A DNA stretch of 64,000 nucleotides, from the NCBI RefSeq assembly GCF_037478135.1, contig NZ_JBBHDV010000002.1:1-64000 (forward strand), in the 5' to 3' direction. Origin of the DNA: Denitratimonas sp037478135. Lineage in GTDB: Bacteria > Pseudomonadota > Gammaproteobacteria > Xanthomonadales > Xanthomonadaceae. Below the pieces are notes generated by a model. It saw nothing but the letters and a program-made list of their open reading frames with translations. It was not told the origin of the DNA and searched no databases. Positions 38,301 to 48,983 of this stretch are shown piece after piece. The translations under genes were made by a program, and so were the position numbers. Position 1 is the stretch's first letter. Every line of letters starts with the position of its first letter.

Positions 38301-40890
38301 TGCCCACTTCCGGGTGCTCGTTGAAGTAGAAACGGCGCCACCAGCTGTTGTCGGCGGTGGAGGCCCCCGTCGTGCCGCAGGAAACACCCTGGTCACCCGG
38401 GGAGTTGTCTTCCATCTGCGAGATGTCGGTGGGTGCCAGGATCACCGGAGCACCGCTGCCACGCAGACCCAGGCTGGTACCGCTGGTCAGTGCCGCACCG
38501 GCAGAACTGCCGATCCGGGTGACGTTGCGGAAGCTGGGCGGGTTGGCGTTGAGTGCGCCGGCTTCGGTGATGTTCCACACCAGGTCACCGGTGCCGATGT
38601 TGGAGATGTCCAGCGACTGCGTATCGGTGGTGTTGGTGACCAGCGTGGACGACAGCGAGTCTTCGCTGACATCGATCGTCGGGAAGCCGGTGACCACCAG
38701 GGTTGCTTCGGCGCCTTCGGTGTTGCTGCCCTGGTCGGTTTGCAGGTCGCCAGCGGCGATCTCGTTGACGTAGGTGCCGGCTACATCGGGCACGATCGTC
38801 GCGCGGATCTCGCAGCTGCTGTCAGCGGCCAGCACGATGCCGGCCGGCAGGCCGAACTGGGTGGCCGAGATGGTGTTTTCACCTTCACCGCCGGTCAGGA
38901 TCATGCCGCAGGTGGTGGTGGCCGAGGTGACATTCAGGCCGGTCGGCAACTGATCGACGAACGGTGCGGTCAGCGTGGCGTCGACGGTCAGCCGGTTGGT
39001 CAGCGTGATGATCGCCGTGCTTTGTTCAAGCTCGGTGATCGTGGCCGGATCGAACGACTTGGCAACGGTGACGGCAGCGGCCTTGAAGTTGGCGATGACG
39101 GTGCAGTCCTCGGTCACCGGGTCGGTGACAAAGGTGTCATCGGTCAGGGTGCCGCCGCAGGTGCCGTCGACGTTATCGATGACATTGCCGGCACCGGCCA
39201 CCAGGGTGAAGGTGGCGGTGCTGCCCTGGGTCACGAGTTGGGCGGTGTCAGGGGAGATCGTGCCGTCACCGGCGCCGACGCTCGGCGTAACGGTGTATTC
39301 GGGCAGTGCGTTGACGGTGAGGGTGTAATCCTCGGCCTGGCCAAATGAGCCGGCAAGGCATGAAGTCGGGGCACTGCTGTAGTTCTTCACCACCCGCATG
39401 CGGGTCTCGCCCGGCACTGCATCAACCGGGACCTCGATATCGCCGATGGCCTGCTGGTTGTCGGTGCCGGTGGAGCCGTAAAGATCGGTCAGCTGGTAGG
39501 CCTCGGTGGTCTCCGAGAAGACGCCGTCCTGGTTCCAGTCGATATAGACCGTGACCTTGTTGGTGTAGTTGCCGCCGGTGTTGCCTTCCACCGCAGCCGG
39601 ATAGCTGAAGCCCTGCATGACTTCGCCACCGGTGACCGAGAGGAAGTCTTCATGTGCGGGGCTGCCGTCGAGTACCGCGCTGCTGGTGTTGTCGATGCCG
39701 GTGAACAATACGCGGGAAATAGGCTCGACCGAGAACGAGAAAGTGACCTCGCAATACGGCTCGGGGAAAACGAAGCCCACTCCCAACGTGGCCTCTGCCG
39801 GATTGGGATTGTTGCCGTGGTTGGTCTGCAGGGCACCTGGAGCCATGCTGTTGACGTAGTCACCATCGGCCGTGGCCGCAACATCCACCGTGATGGTGCA
39901 TTTGCCTTCGGCCGGTACTTCCGCGCCTGCCGCCAACGTAATGGAGCTGCTGCCCTCAACCGCGGTCAGCGTGCCACTACAGGTGGTGGCCGCATTCGAA
40001 GGGGACGCAACTTCGAGGCCGGCCGGCAGGTTGTCAACCAGATCTGCGCTGAGTACTGCGGCGGTCGGCTGGCTGGCGTTGTTCAGCGTGATCGTCAGCT
40101 CGCTGGTGCCGTCCGAGGCGATCCGGGTGGGGCTGAACGCTTTACTGAGGCCGGGAGTGGTCGGGCCGGTGGGCGGCATCGTGGCGCGAATCATCAGCGC
40201 ACGGTTATCTTCGAAGTCTTCATCGTCCGCGAATGCGGTCCATGGGCCACCGTCAGTGCCGAAGTAACCGTTCGCGTACGGTGTTGCCGGTGATTCGTCG
40301 TTGGCCAGGAACACGCCCGCCGGAGCTGTGGAAGCGTCCCACTCGATCGACAAATAGACACTGCCATCGTTAATGACGATGCCCAGATCGGAGATGTCGA
40401 AATTCTGGAAAGTGGGTGTGAAGGGAATGCCTGCAATTGGCGTAGGCGTCACCGTCAGGTCTTTGCCGGCGAGCAGTGAGCCCGGGCTGCCGCCCGCACC
40501 GTCGTCGTCGTAGACGTTCAGCCTGAAATCGAAACTTGTCACGGATGCGTTCGTGATGAACGACACGCATACGGTTTCTATGTTTGCGGGGTAGAGCTCT
40601 GGCGTGAACTGATCCGCCAGACGGCCGACGTTGGCCGCAGCGTTCCACCCTAAACCGTTCTCGGCCTGGTTGTCGTCGTGGACGACGATGAAGTCAACGG
40701 TCGGCTCACAAGCCGCGTTTTTGACCACCTGGACCGGGCCGCCAGCAGCCAGGAGAGCGTAAGCCTCCTTTGTACTGTAGGCCTCGGCCAATGTTGTGGC
40801 ACTGCCCGCCGCGAGGGCGGATCCGCCAAAGGCGGCTCCACCGGCGAGCAGAGACAGCGCCAACGCTGTCTTAGTTATCCTGATTTTCAT
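35392..40890 (-). CDS. Very large secreted multidomain protein (GEVED, DUF11-like)
   Basis: 1832 residues from ATG 40890, chosen because a GGGAGGT RBS and a signal peptide follow (MKIRITKTALALSLLAGGAA). Modules in order: a 170-residue jelly-roll-like domain (GLGWNAAANVG, TVCVSFITNASVTS, YLSIEWDAS); DUF11-type segments (VDNLPAGLEVASPSNAATT); a GEVED domain (YIDWNQDGVF, GETRMRVVKNYSS, GQAEDYTLTV); a TISPDTAQ repeat; an abnormal-spindle-like anchor segment (DISNIGTGDLVWNITEAG); a second GEVED domain; a second copy of the jelly-roll module; then IFSDGFEGDD followed by 150 further residues. Probably an adhesin or surface protein; no catalytic motif. Confidence 0.85.
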   Translation of the reverse strand: MKIRITKTALALSLLAGGAAFGGSALAAGSATTLAEAYSTKEAYALLAAGGPVQVVKNAACEPTVDFIVVHDDNQAENGLGWNAAANVGRLADQFTPELYPANIETVCVSFITNASVTSFDFRLNVYDDDGAGGSPGSLLAGKDLTVTPTPIAGIPFTPTFQNFDISDLGIVINDGSVYLSIEWDASTAPAGVFLANDESPATPYANGYFGTDGGPWTAFADDEDFEDNRALMIRATMPPTGPTTPGLSKAFSPTRIASDGTSELTITLNNASQPTAAVLSADLVDNLPAGLEVASPSNAATTCSGTLTAVEGSSSITLAAGAEVPAEGKCTITVDVAATADGDYVNSMAPGALQTNHGNNPNPAEATLGVGFVFPEPYCEVTFSFSVEPISRVLFTGIDNTSSAVLDGSPAHEDFLSVTGGEVMQGFSYPAAVEGNTGGNYTNKVTVYIDWNQDGVFSETTEAYQLTDLYGSTGTDNQQAIGDIEVPVDAVPGETRMRVVKNYSSAPTSCLAGSFGQAEDYTLTVNALPEYTVTPSVGAGDGTISPDTAQLVTQGSTATFTLVAGAGNVIDNVDGTCGGTLTDDTFVTDPVTEDCTVIANFKAAAVTVAKSFDPATITELEQSTAIITLTNRLTVDATLTAPFVDQLPTGLNVTSATTTCGMILTGGEGENTISATQFGLPAGIVLAADSSCEIRATIVPDVAGTYVNEIAAGDLQTDQGSNTEGAEATLVVTGFPTIDVSEDSLSSTLVTNTTDTQSLDISNIGTGDLVWNITEAGALNANPPSFRNVTRIGSSAGAALTSGTSLGLRGSGAPVILAPTDISQMEDNSPGDQGVSCGTTGASTADNSWWRRFYFNEHPEVGSAATVTSVTISTGSIDIPGGLPTTINLYTIPSSTTVDTIPTAALTLIGTTTTTVSGALASVTIPVTGVISDTVATDLVVEWYTDGSDDGQFFPGANATPETHPTFISSATCSIDQPTPASAINFPDFHLTMVVSVESGGSACASPVDLPWLSVNPTSGTTGAGGSDSVDVTFDATGMPPGTYEGELCINSNDEENPLVSVPVEMVVNPSGVTFEVTPSVNGANGTISPNTVQTVDENGLVTFTLTPDFGYGVGTMGGTCPGTLSGNTYIAGPVTADCTVEAQFVELPFPAPYCNVTFPSDVEPISRVVFSGIDNESDPAVGGSPALEDFRAVTGGDVSLGGVYSIAVEGNTGGNFTTRIRAYIDWNRDGVFDASEGYVLTDLVGSTGTDGKQSTGEITVPEGALLGETRMRVIKKFSSVPEPCNTAGYGQAEDYTIVINDDPLPQPEIDLDKFALNITAMAGTTGTDTLQISNVGEAGSRLEYQIRRALAGPAAVTQADMRRNTGTNDAAKFDPSAPAQASAHHDLKSDAAAYHTPPATVSNVVFANDPSCQVGTPGLVVHDGNGAPDNGYGWNASAGTDPKYVDKFTPSSYPATYTTVCVSLLTNAGVTSAPVVVVVFADDGPGGAPGTELGRVNATANNITAALEQSFQAIDISEMGLEITEGSVYIGLEWDATSIAGLYIASDETSSANAGGYSYSSGEWTPIIDGFEEYKSLFVRAIEDQAGPPGIGCENPSNVSWLSVTPASGTIMDGDSQTVTVTGNATGMAPGSYEALICVNSNDTEYPRIDLTVTMEVTAQPPAIFSDGFEGDDPPPEPEIVVGQINTTIDAGGDITYDFVTQTLDTWDPNRVDDINLYDYGDGSLTVYWFGDAASLDVGGVVDGDGVEFAVLQPGDTIGPASPISAASLKLVNWNGNVDGYIGFAFENEETGKLNYGYLRVVSSGATGLPAQVIEYGYNKAGNAITIPTP

Positions 40891-41471
40891 CTGGTACCTC
40901 CCCAAAAAGGAATAACCCCGACAGCAGATTTCCGCCGTCAGGGTGCCTGTTACAACCTGATTGCCGCAGTGCAGTCCATTGCGTTTTCTGCGTTTCGTGT
41001 GGTGTCTCGCATTGCCCATCCTGTTGCAGTACGCCCGCCAGCAGGCCCATTCGTGGCTGTAGCTGCAAGCACGTCCGCCAGGGAAGGGAGGGACGCGTGT
41101 GGTGTCACCCTGCAGCATCTCGCGTCCAGGAAGATGGACACCCGGAGTCATCCCCCCTGTGGATGATGTTCGGGTCGAAGAACGAGTGTTGGCTCCCGGG
41201 CTTTATGCCTCATGTGAGCCGGCAAGGCAACGCCACCTGAACTGCTGCTATGCAGCATATTGCGTTGTGCCGGCGTTTTCAGGCAACTACGCGGCGAGCG
41301 GGAATTGTTCTCACACACTGCTGTGTAGGCGCTGCGCCGCAGATGGTGTTCGAGGCCATGCGAGGGCGGGCCGGCAGCAGGTCACGCTATCGCGTCGATG
41401 TGCCGGACTACGGGATCAGGCCACTGCACGCATCCGCTATGATGGCGTGTTTTCCGGAGGTGTTACTGGCC
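40891..41471. other. Long intergenic region between two divergent genes
   Basis: About 580 bases holding the leaders of the large secreted gene (minus) and surE (plus). An imperfect hairpin (CCCGACAGCAGATTTCCGCC, continuing GTCAGG, about 40917-40945) lies close to the minus-strand start. No coding sequence recognised. Base composition is less GC-rich than its surroundings. Confidence 0.5.
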
Positions 41472-42248
41472 ATGCGGGTACTGGTGAGCAACGACGATGG
41501 TGTGGATGCGCCGGGCATCAGGATCCTGGCGCAGGGCCTGCGCGATGCCGGGCACGAGGTGGTGACGGTGGCGCCGGACCGTGACCGTTCCGGTGCGTCG
41601 AATTCGCTGACGCTGGATCGCCCATTGCGCGCCCGGCAGATCGATGCGTCCACCTGGTCGGTGGCCGGTACGCCGACCGATTGCGTGCATCTGGCGCTGG
41701 CCGGCCTGCTGGATTTCGAGCCGGACATCGTGGTGTCGGGCATCAACACCCACGCCAACCTCGGCGATGACGTGATCTATTCGGGCACCGTAGCCGCGGC
41801 GATGGAAGGGCGCTTCCTCGGCCTGCCGGCGATCGCGATGTCGCTGGCCTACCTGGGCACCGGCCAGCGTCACTACGACACCGCCGCGCGCGTGGCCACG
41901 CAATTGACCGCGCGCCTGCTGGTGGATCCGCTGCCGGCCAACACCATTCTCAATGTGAATGTTCCGGACGTGCCGTGGGCCGAACTGGAAGGCTTCGAGG
42001 TGACGCGGCTGGGTCATCGCCACCGGGCCGAGCCGTGCGTGGCGCAGGTCGACCCGTGTGGCCGGCCGATCTGGTGGATCGGCATGGCCGGTCCGGAGCA
42101 GGATGCCGGCCCGGGCACCGATTTCCACGCGGTGCGTTCGCGCTGCGTATCGATCACGCCGATCCATGTCGACCTGACCCGCTACCAGGCGCTGGACAAG
42201 GTCGCTGGCTGGGTCGATGGCCTGAGTCGTGCGGTGGAGACACCGTGA
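41472..42248 (+). CDS. surE: 5'/3'-nucleotidase SurE
   Basis: 258-residue survival protein E with metal-dependent nucleotidase activity. Metal-binding start MRVLVSNDDGVDAPGIR, then VVTVAPDRDRSGASNSLTL, VAGTPTDCVHLAL and the GINTHANLGDDVIYSGTVAA segment. RBS CGGAGG precedes ATG 41472. First gene of a four-gene operon in which every junction overlaps by four bases. Confidence 0.96.
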   Translation: MRVLVSNDDGVDAPGIRILAQGLRDAGHEVVTVAPDRDRSGASNSLTLDRPLRARQIDASTWSVAGTPTDCVHLALAGLLDFEPDIVVSGINTHANLGDDVIYSGTVAAAMEGRFLGLPAIAMSLAYLGTGQRHYDTAARVATQLTARLLVDPLPANTILNVNVPDVPWAELEGFEVTRLGHRHRAEPCVAQVDPCGRPIWWIGMAGPEQDAGPGTDFHAVRSRCVSITPIHVDLTRYQALDKVAGWVDGLSRAVETP

Positions 42249-42922
42249 TTCCGGGTTCGCGTCTGACACCGGAAGCGGCCGGGCTGGGCATGACCTCGCC
42301 CCGCGCCCGCGCCCGGCTGGTGGAAAGCCTGCGCCGCAACGGTATCCGCGACGAGCGTGTGCTGGCGGTGATGGGCAGCGTGCCGCGCCATCTTTTCATC
42401 GACGAAGCGCTGGCCTCGCGCGCCTATGAGGACACCGCATTGCCGATTGGCCGTGCGCAGACGATTTCCCAGCCCTGGGTGGTGGCGCGCATGACCGAGG
42501 CGCTGCTGGAAGGCGGGCCGCGCAGCAAGGTGCTGGAGATCGGCACCGGCTCGGGTTATCAGGCCGCGGTGCTGGCGCATCTGGTGGAGCATGTCTACAC
42601 GGTGGAACGCATCGACGAGCTGCAACGCGCCGCGCGCCGCCGCTTCCTCCGCCTGGGTTACCGCAATGTGCATTGCCGTTACGACGATGGCCGCATCGGC
42701 TGGGCCGAACATGCGCCGTATGACGCGATCATGGTCACCGCCGCCGCTTCGGCGCTGGATCCGGAACTGTTGCGCCAGTTGTCGCCGCAGGGCGTGCTGG
42801 TGGCGCCGGTCGGCGAGCCGGGTGCGCAGCAACTGATGCGCTGGAGTGGTGGCAGCAACGGTTGGCAGCCGGAGGTGCTGGGCGCGGTCTCGTTCGTGCC
42901 CTTGCTGGGGGGCACCGCGTGA
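42245..42922 (+). CDS. pcm: Protein-L-isoaspartate O-methyltransferase
   Basis: Repairs isoaspartyl residues using SAM. 225 residues from a GTG at 42245 that overlaps the surE stop (GTGA); the ATG at 42290 is an alternative. ALPIGRAQTISQPWVVARM, SAM motif VLEIGTGSGYQAAVLA and FVPLLGG are conserved. Confidence 0.95.
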   Translation: MIPGSRLTPEAAGLGMTSPRARARLVESLRRNGIRDERVLAVMGSVPRHLFIDEALASRAYEDTALPIGRAQTISQPWVVARMTEALLEGGPRSKVLEIGTGSGYQAAVLAHLVEHVYTVERIDELQRAARRRFLRLGYRNVHCRYDDGRIGWAEHAPYDAIMVTAAASALDPELLRQLSPQGVLVAPVGEPGAQQLMRWSGGSNGWQPEVLGAVSFVPLLGGTA

Positions 42923-43512
42923 AGATCTTCGCGCCGTTGTACGAGCGCATGCTGTCCTGGTCGCGGCACCGGCACGCGCCGGCGTTGTTGGGCGGGGTCA
43001 GCTTCTTCGAGGCCATCGTGTTCCCGATTCCACCCGAGGTGATGCTGGCGCCGATGTCGCTGGCGCAGCCCAAGCGGGCGTACTGGTTCGCCACGATCAG
43101 CCTGGTGGCCTCGATGCTGGGCATGTTCGTGGGTTACGCGATCGGGCATTTCGCGATCGAGCTGGCGATGCCGCTGCTGGAGCGCTTTGGTTATGCCGAA
43201 CAGTTCGAACAGATCAAGCAGCAGGCCGCCGACAACGGTTTCTGGTTGTTGCTGCTGGCCGGCTTTACGCCGGTGCCGTTCAAGGTGTTCACGCTGGCAT
43301 CGGGTGCCATCGGGATGCCGCTGCTGCCGTTCTTCTTTGGTGCGCTGATCGGGCGCGGCAAGCGCGTCTTTCTGGTGGCCTGGGCGATCCGGCTGGGCGG
43401 CGCCAAGGCCGAGATGATGCTGCGCCGGCATATCGAACCGATTGGCTGGATCGCGCTGGCGTTGCTGGCTGCGGCCATTGGCTGGCTGGTGTTTTCCGGA
43501 GGGCGGGGATGA
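42919..43512 (+). CDS. yqaA: YqaA-family (DedA-like) membrane protein
   Basis: 197 residues, GTG start overlapping the pcm stop. SNARE-associated/DedA-type membrane protein: SFFEAIVFPIPPEVMLAPMS, LLLLAGFTPVPFKVFTLASG and several helices. Probably a lipid or undecaprenyl-carrier-type transporter by family analogy. The surE-pcm-yqaA-nlpD order is conserved in Xanthomonadales. Confidence 0.85.
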   Translation: MKIFAPLYERMLSWSRHRHAPALLGGVSFFEAIVFPIPPEVMLAPMSLAQPKRAYWFATISLVASMLGMFVGYAIGHFAIELAMPLLERFGYAEQFEQIKQQAADNGFWLLLLAGFTPVPFKVFTLASGAIGMPLLPFFFGALIGRGKRVFLVAWAIRLGGAKAEMMLRRHIEPIGWIALALLAAAIGWLVFSGGRG

Positions 43513-44477
43513 ACACGATCAGGATGATGGCGGTGCTGGTGTGCGTGCTGCTGGCGGGGTGCAGCGTGCGCCCGCGTGCGGTGGTCACGGAAGTTCCTTC
43601 GGCGCCGGATCGTGCCACGGTGCCCGCCCGGCAGGAGACGCCCACAGCAGTCACGACGCGCGAACACACCGTGGTACGCGGCGATACGCTGTATGGCATC
43701 GCCTTCCGCAATGGGCTGGATCATCGTGATCTGGCGCGCTGGAATGGTATCCGCGAGCCGTTCACGATCTATCCCGGCCAGCGCCTGCGTTTGAATGCAC
43801 CGGTAGCGGGCACGGCACAGGCCACACGCCCGGTCACGGCGGCGACACCGGTGGTTTCGGCGTCGCCTGCTGCGGCAACATCGTCACCCGCAGCCACGGC
43901 GCCGGCGGCAACGCGCGTGCCTTCGAGTGCGCCGACCACAGCTTCAGCCTCAACGCCGGTGGTTGCGTCCACGCCGACACCGCCGACCGGTTCTGCAAGC
44001 CCGACACCGCCGGCTCCAGTGGTATCGAATACACCGGCCACAACGCCCGCCACCGGCCCGGCCACCACACCGGTGATCACCACCGGCGGCAGCCGCAGCG
44101 TGGACGGCATCACCTGGCGCTGGCCCAGTGCCGGGCAGGTGATCGGGCGTTTCGTCGCCGGCGATCCGACCAACCAGGGCATCAATATTGCCGGCAGCAG
44201 CGGACAGCCGGTGCTGGCGGCGGCCGATGGTGAAGTGGTGTATTCGGGTTCGGGCCTGATCGGCTATGGCGAATTGGTGATCATCCGGCATTCGGACGTG
44301 TACCTGTCGGCCTATGGCCACAACCGCAAACGCCTGGTGGCCGAAGGCCAGAAGGTCAAGGCCGGGCAGCAGATCGCCGAAATGGGCCGCAGCGGCGCCA
44401 CCCGCGACATGCTGCATTTCGAAATCCGCAAGAGCGGCAAGCCGGTCGATCCACGCCCCTTCCTGCCAGCGCGTTGA
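43509..44477 (+). CDS. nlpD: NlpD-like LysM/M23 lipoprotein
   Basis: 322 residues. Lipoprotein signal with lipobox (VCVLLAGCSV), a LysM domain (HTVVRGDTLYGIAFRNGLDH, WNGIREPFTIYPGQRLRL), a Ser/Thr/Pro/Ala linker (about 100-190) and a C-terminal M23-type domain (GINIAGSSGQPVLAAADGEV, VIIRHSDVYLSAYGHN, LHFEIRKSGKPVDP). HxxxD of active M23 peptidases is replaced (GINIAG), so it likely activates an amidase at the septum like NlpD rather than cutting peptidoglycan. rpoS does not follow. Confidence 0.92.
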   Translation: MNTIRMMAVLVCVLLAGCSVRPRAVVTEVPSAPDRATVPARQETPTAVTTREHTVVRGDTLYGIAFRNGLDHRDLARWNGIREPFTIYPGQRLRLNAPVAGTAQATRPVTAATPVVSASPAAATSSPAATAPAATRVPSSAPTTASASTPVVASTPTPPTGSASPTPPAPVVSNTPATTPATGPATTPVITTGGSRSVDGITWRWPSAGQVIGRFVAGDPTNQGINIAGSSGQPVLAAADGEVVYSGSGLIGYGELVIIRHSDVYLSAYGHNRKRLVAEGQKVKAGQQIAEMGRSGATRDMLHFEIRKSGKPVDPRPFLPAR

Positions 44478-44501
44478 GGCGCAGGCTTATTGGATGGTGA
44501 G

Positions 44502-44627
44502 TAGCCCGGGTAAGACGAAGCCGCACCCGGGACCAGCATCATCAGGAAGTCCGCAGCCGTTCCTGCATCATCGTGAAAGCCACACCCGGGTGCGCCCCGG
44601 ATGAAGCCCGGGGCTTGCCCGGGCTAT
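44502..44627. repeat. Dispersed CCCGGGTAAG elements, inverted pair
   Basis: TAGCCCGGGTAAG with GCACCCGGGA at 44502-44533, and the reverse arrangement (CACCCGGGTGCGCCCCGGAT, then GCCCGGGGCTTGCCCGGGCTA) ending near 44627. The same core occurs at 4770-4838. Lies between convergent genes and could also act as a transcription stop. Confidence 0.6.
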
Positions 44628-44674
44628 GTGGTCCGGCACGTCGCAGGGAAGAAGCACATCCTCGCAAGTGCCAA

Positions 44675-45046
44675 TCAGGCGATCAGAAAAACCGCGACCA
44701 CCTGGCGGCCTTCGCTGGCCAGAAGATTGAAGGTTCGCGCGCAGGCGGCGCTGTCCATGGCTTCCACCCCGACGCCGCGGGTCAGGAAGCCGCCCATCAA
44801 TGCCGGTGACGCCAGGTGCTGGCGGGCGCCGGTGCCGATCAGCACCAGCGCCGGTTGCAGGTCCAGTACCTGCTGGATCGCGGCGGCGTCGAAGCCGGCG
44901 ATGTCGCGCACCGGGAAATCCTCGTGGCATTGCGAAGGGGTCAGCAGGAAGCTGCGCGTCAGTTCGCGATCGTCGACCGTCACGCTGGCCGGGCCGACAC
45001 GCCGCACCAGATGGTGGCCTTCGCTCAGATCCTGGACCAGATGCAT
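44675..45046 (-). CDS. Mth938-like domain protein (DUF498)
   Basis: 123 residues from ATG 45046 (MHLVQDLSEG). Pattern of the Mth938/DUF498 fold: LTRSFLLTPSQCHEDFPV, ALVLIGTGARQHLASPALMG, GVEAMDSAACARTFNLLASE. Related human NDUFAF3 helps assemble complex I, but bacterial function is unproven. Starts 10 bases after the yhbY stop, so probably co-transcribed. Confidence 0.85.
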   Translation of the reverse strand: MHLVQDLSEGHHLVRRVGPASVTVDDRELTRSFLLTPSQCHEDFPVRDIAGFDAAAIQQVLDLQPALVLIGTGARQHLASPALMGGFLTRGVGVEAMDSAACARTFNLLASEGRQVVAVFLIA

Positions 45047-45056
45047 CGCCGCAGCC

Positions 45057-45359
45057 TCAGCGCGGCAGCGCGATCTGGGAGGCTTCCGGGTTGCGCCGGA
45101 ACAGGCAGGCGACATTGCCGATGCGCTGCACCAGTTGCGCGCCGCTGCGCTCCACCAGATCGGCCACGGCCGCATCGCGGCTGTCGCGGTCTTCGGCGGC
45201 GATGCGCACCTTGACCAGTTCATGGTGCTCCAGCACCAGGTCCAGCTCTGCGAGCAGGGCGTCGGTGATGCCCTTGTTGCCGACCTGGATCAAGGGTTTG
45301 AGCGGGTGCGCGAGTCCGCGCAGATAACGTTTCTGGTTGGCGGACAATGCGCTGGACAT
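45057..45359 (-). CDS. yhbY: CRM-domain RNA-binding protein YhbY
   Basis: 100 residues. CRM/YhbY fold: LSANQKRYLRGLAHPLKPLI, QVGNKGITDALLAELD, VKVRI, and a late RIGNVACLFRRNPEASQI. Associates with pre-50S ribosomes. Divergent from rlmE, the common arrangement near ftsH. Confidence 0.94.
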   Translation of the reverse strand: MSSALSANQKRYLRGLAHPLKPLIQVGNKGITDALLAELDLVLEHHELVKVRIAAEDRDSRDAAVADLVERSGAQLVQRIGNVACLFRRNPEASQIALPR

Positions 45360-45431
45360 GAACGGAAAACAGCAGGTCTGGGGGCCGCACAGGGTAACAT
45401 GCGCGGTTTGAGCCACGGACCGATTTTTCCG

Positions 45432-46073
45432 ATGTCACGCAGCAAGAGCAGCCAGCGCTGGTTGCGCGAGCACTTCTCCGACCGTTTCGTGAAGAAGGCC
45501 CAGGCCGAGGGCCTGCGCTCGCGTGCGGCCTACAAGCTGGAGGAGATCCTGGCGCGCGACAAGTTGCTCAAGCCCGGCATGACCGTGGTCGATCTGGGTG
45601 CCGCGCCGGGCGGCTGGTCGCAGCTGGTGCGGCGCGAACTGGGCGACAGCGGGCGCGTGGTGGCGCTGGACATCCTGGAGATGCCGCCGCTGGCCGGGGT
45701 CGAGTTCATCCACGGCGATTTCCGCGAGGCCGGACCGCTGGCGCAGCTTGAGGCGCTGCTGGACGGGAAGCCGGTCGACCTTGTGCTTTCCGACATGGCG
45801 CCCAATATGTCCGGCATGGATGCGGTCGACCAGCCGCGCGCGATGTACCTGGCCGAACTGGCGCGCGATTTCGCGCAGGCGCATCTGCGGCCCGGTGGCA
45901 GTTTTCTGATCAAGCTGTTCCAGGGCACGGGTTTTGATGATTACATCCGCGACTTGCGCCGCCTGTACCGACAGGTCAGGGTGCGCAAGCCGGAAGCGTC
46001 ACGCAGCCGATCTTCCGAGGTCTATGCGCTGGCAACCGACAAACGACAGGCCCCGGATGCGGGCAAGGTATAG
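45432..46073 (+). CDS. rlmE: 23S rRNA (uridine2552-2'-O)-methyltransferase
   Basis: 213 residues, FtsJ/RrmJ family. SAM motif VVDLGAAPGGWSQLV and the K-D-K-E type catalytic set: K38-like in AAYKLEEI, D in LSDMAPNMSG, K in GSFLIKLFQG and E in SSEVYALA. Three bases precede the ftsH ATG, the classical ftsJ-ftsH operon. Confidence 0.96.
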   Translation: MSRSKSSQRWLREHFSDRFVKKAQAEGLRSRAAYKLEEILARDKLLKPGMTVVDLGAAPGGWSQLVRRELGDSGRVVALDILEMPPLAGVEFIHGDFREAGPLAQLEALLDGKPVDLVLSDMAPNMSGMDAVDQPRAMYLAELARDFAQAHLRPGGSFLIKLFQGTGFDDYIRDLRRLYRQVRVRKPEASRSRSSEVYALATDKRQAPDAGKV

Positions 46074-46076
46074 AGA

Positions 46077-47999
<1,923 letters not shown>

Positions 48000-48086
48000 G
48001 GCGCCGGGAAGGGCGATCCGGGCGGGATCAACGCGGCATAATTGCGCAGCGGGCATGGCCCGCGCCCTCCCGGATTGCGACCACCC

Positions 48087-48983
48087 ATGTTCGATATCAC
48101 GCCTACCCTGGATTGCGCCGGCCGCCCGCTCAAGCTGGACCGGCCGCGCATCCTGGGCATCGTCAATGTCACCCCTGATTCGTTTTCCGACGGCGGCGCG
48201 TACGACAGCACACAGGCCGCGATCGAACACGGGCTGAAACTGGTCGAAGCCGGCGCCGACGCGCTCGACATCGGCGGCGAATCCACCCGCCCCGGTGCCG
48301 ATGCGGTGCCGCTTGAAACCGAACTGGCGCGTGTGCTGCCGGTGATCGAAGGCCTGGCCCGCGCCACCCAGGTGCCAATCAGCATCGATACCTTCAAGCC
48401 AGAGGTGATGCGTGCCGCAGTCGCAGCCGGCGCCGGCCTGATCAACGACATCTGCGCGCTGACGCAGGATGGCGCGCTGGAGGCCGCCGCCGAACTGGGC
48501 GTGCCGGTGATCCTGATGCATATGCAGGGCGAGCCGCGGACGATGCAGGATGCGCCGCAGTACGACGATGTGGTCGGGCAGGTGCGGCGTTTCCTCGCGG
48601 ACCGGCTGTTCGCCTGCGAACTGGCCGGTATCCCGAAATCACGTCTGGTGATCGATCCGGGTTTCGGTTTCGGCAAGAACCTGGACCACAATCTGCACCT
48701 GCTGGCACGGCTGGAGGCTTTCGCCGATCTGGGCGTGCCGCTGCTGGCTGGCCTGTCGCGCAAGCGCATGCTCGGCGAGATTACTGGGCGCGAAGTGGGT
48801 GAGCGCGCGGCCGCATCGGTCGCGGCCCATCTGATCGCCGCCCAGCGTGGCGCGATGCTGCTGCGCGTGCACGACGTGGCGCCGCTGCGCGATGCGCTGG
48901 CACTGTGGCAGGCCCTGCAACCCCATCTTCCGACACCCGCGCGCAACGCCCCGGCGATGCCGCGCTGGCCGGATGAGGAGTGA
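48087..48983 (+). CDS. folP: Dihydropteroate synthase
   Basis: 298 residues from ATG 48087. Joins pABA to the pterin pyrophosphate in folate synthesis and is the sulfonamide target. GIVNVTPDSFSDGG, DIGGESTRPGAD, ISIDTFKPEVM, LIDPGFGFGKN-type segment (VIDPGFGFGK) are intact. Next to ftsH as in E. coli; glmM does not follow. Confidence 0.96.
   Translation: MFDITPTLDCAGRPLKLDRPRILGIVNVTPDSFSDGGAYDSTQAAIEHGLKLVEAGADALDIGGESTRPGADAVPLETELARVLPVIEGLARATQVPISIDTFKPEVMRAAVAAGAGLINDICALTQDGALEAAAELGVPVILMHMQGEPRTMQDAPQYDDVVGQVRRFLADRLFACELAGIPKSRLVIDPGFGFGKNLDHNLHLLARLEAFADLGVPLLAGLSRKRMLGEITGREVGERAAASVAAHLIAAQRGAMLLRVHDVAPLRDALALWQALQPHLPTPARNAPAMPRWPDEE

Noticed and set aside
40900..41160. Possible c-di-GMP riboswitch upstream of the large secreted gene
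   Set aside because: A hairpin is present but the conserved riboswitch core elements are not.
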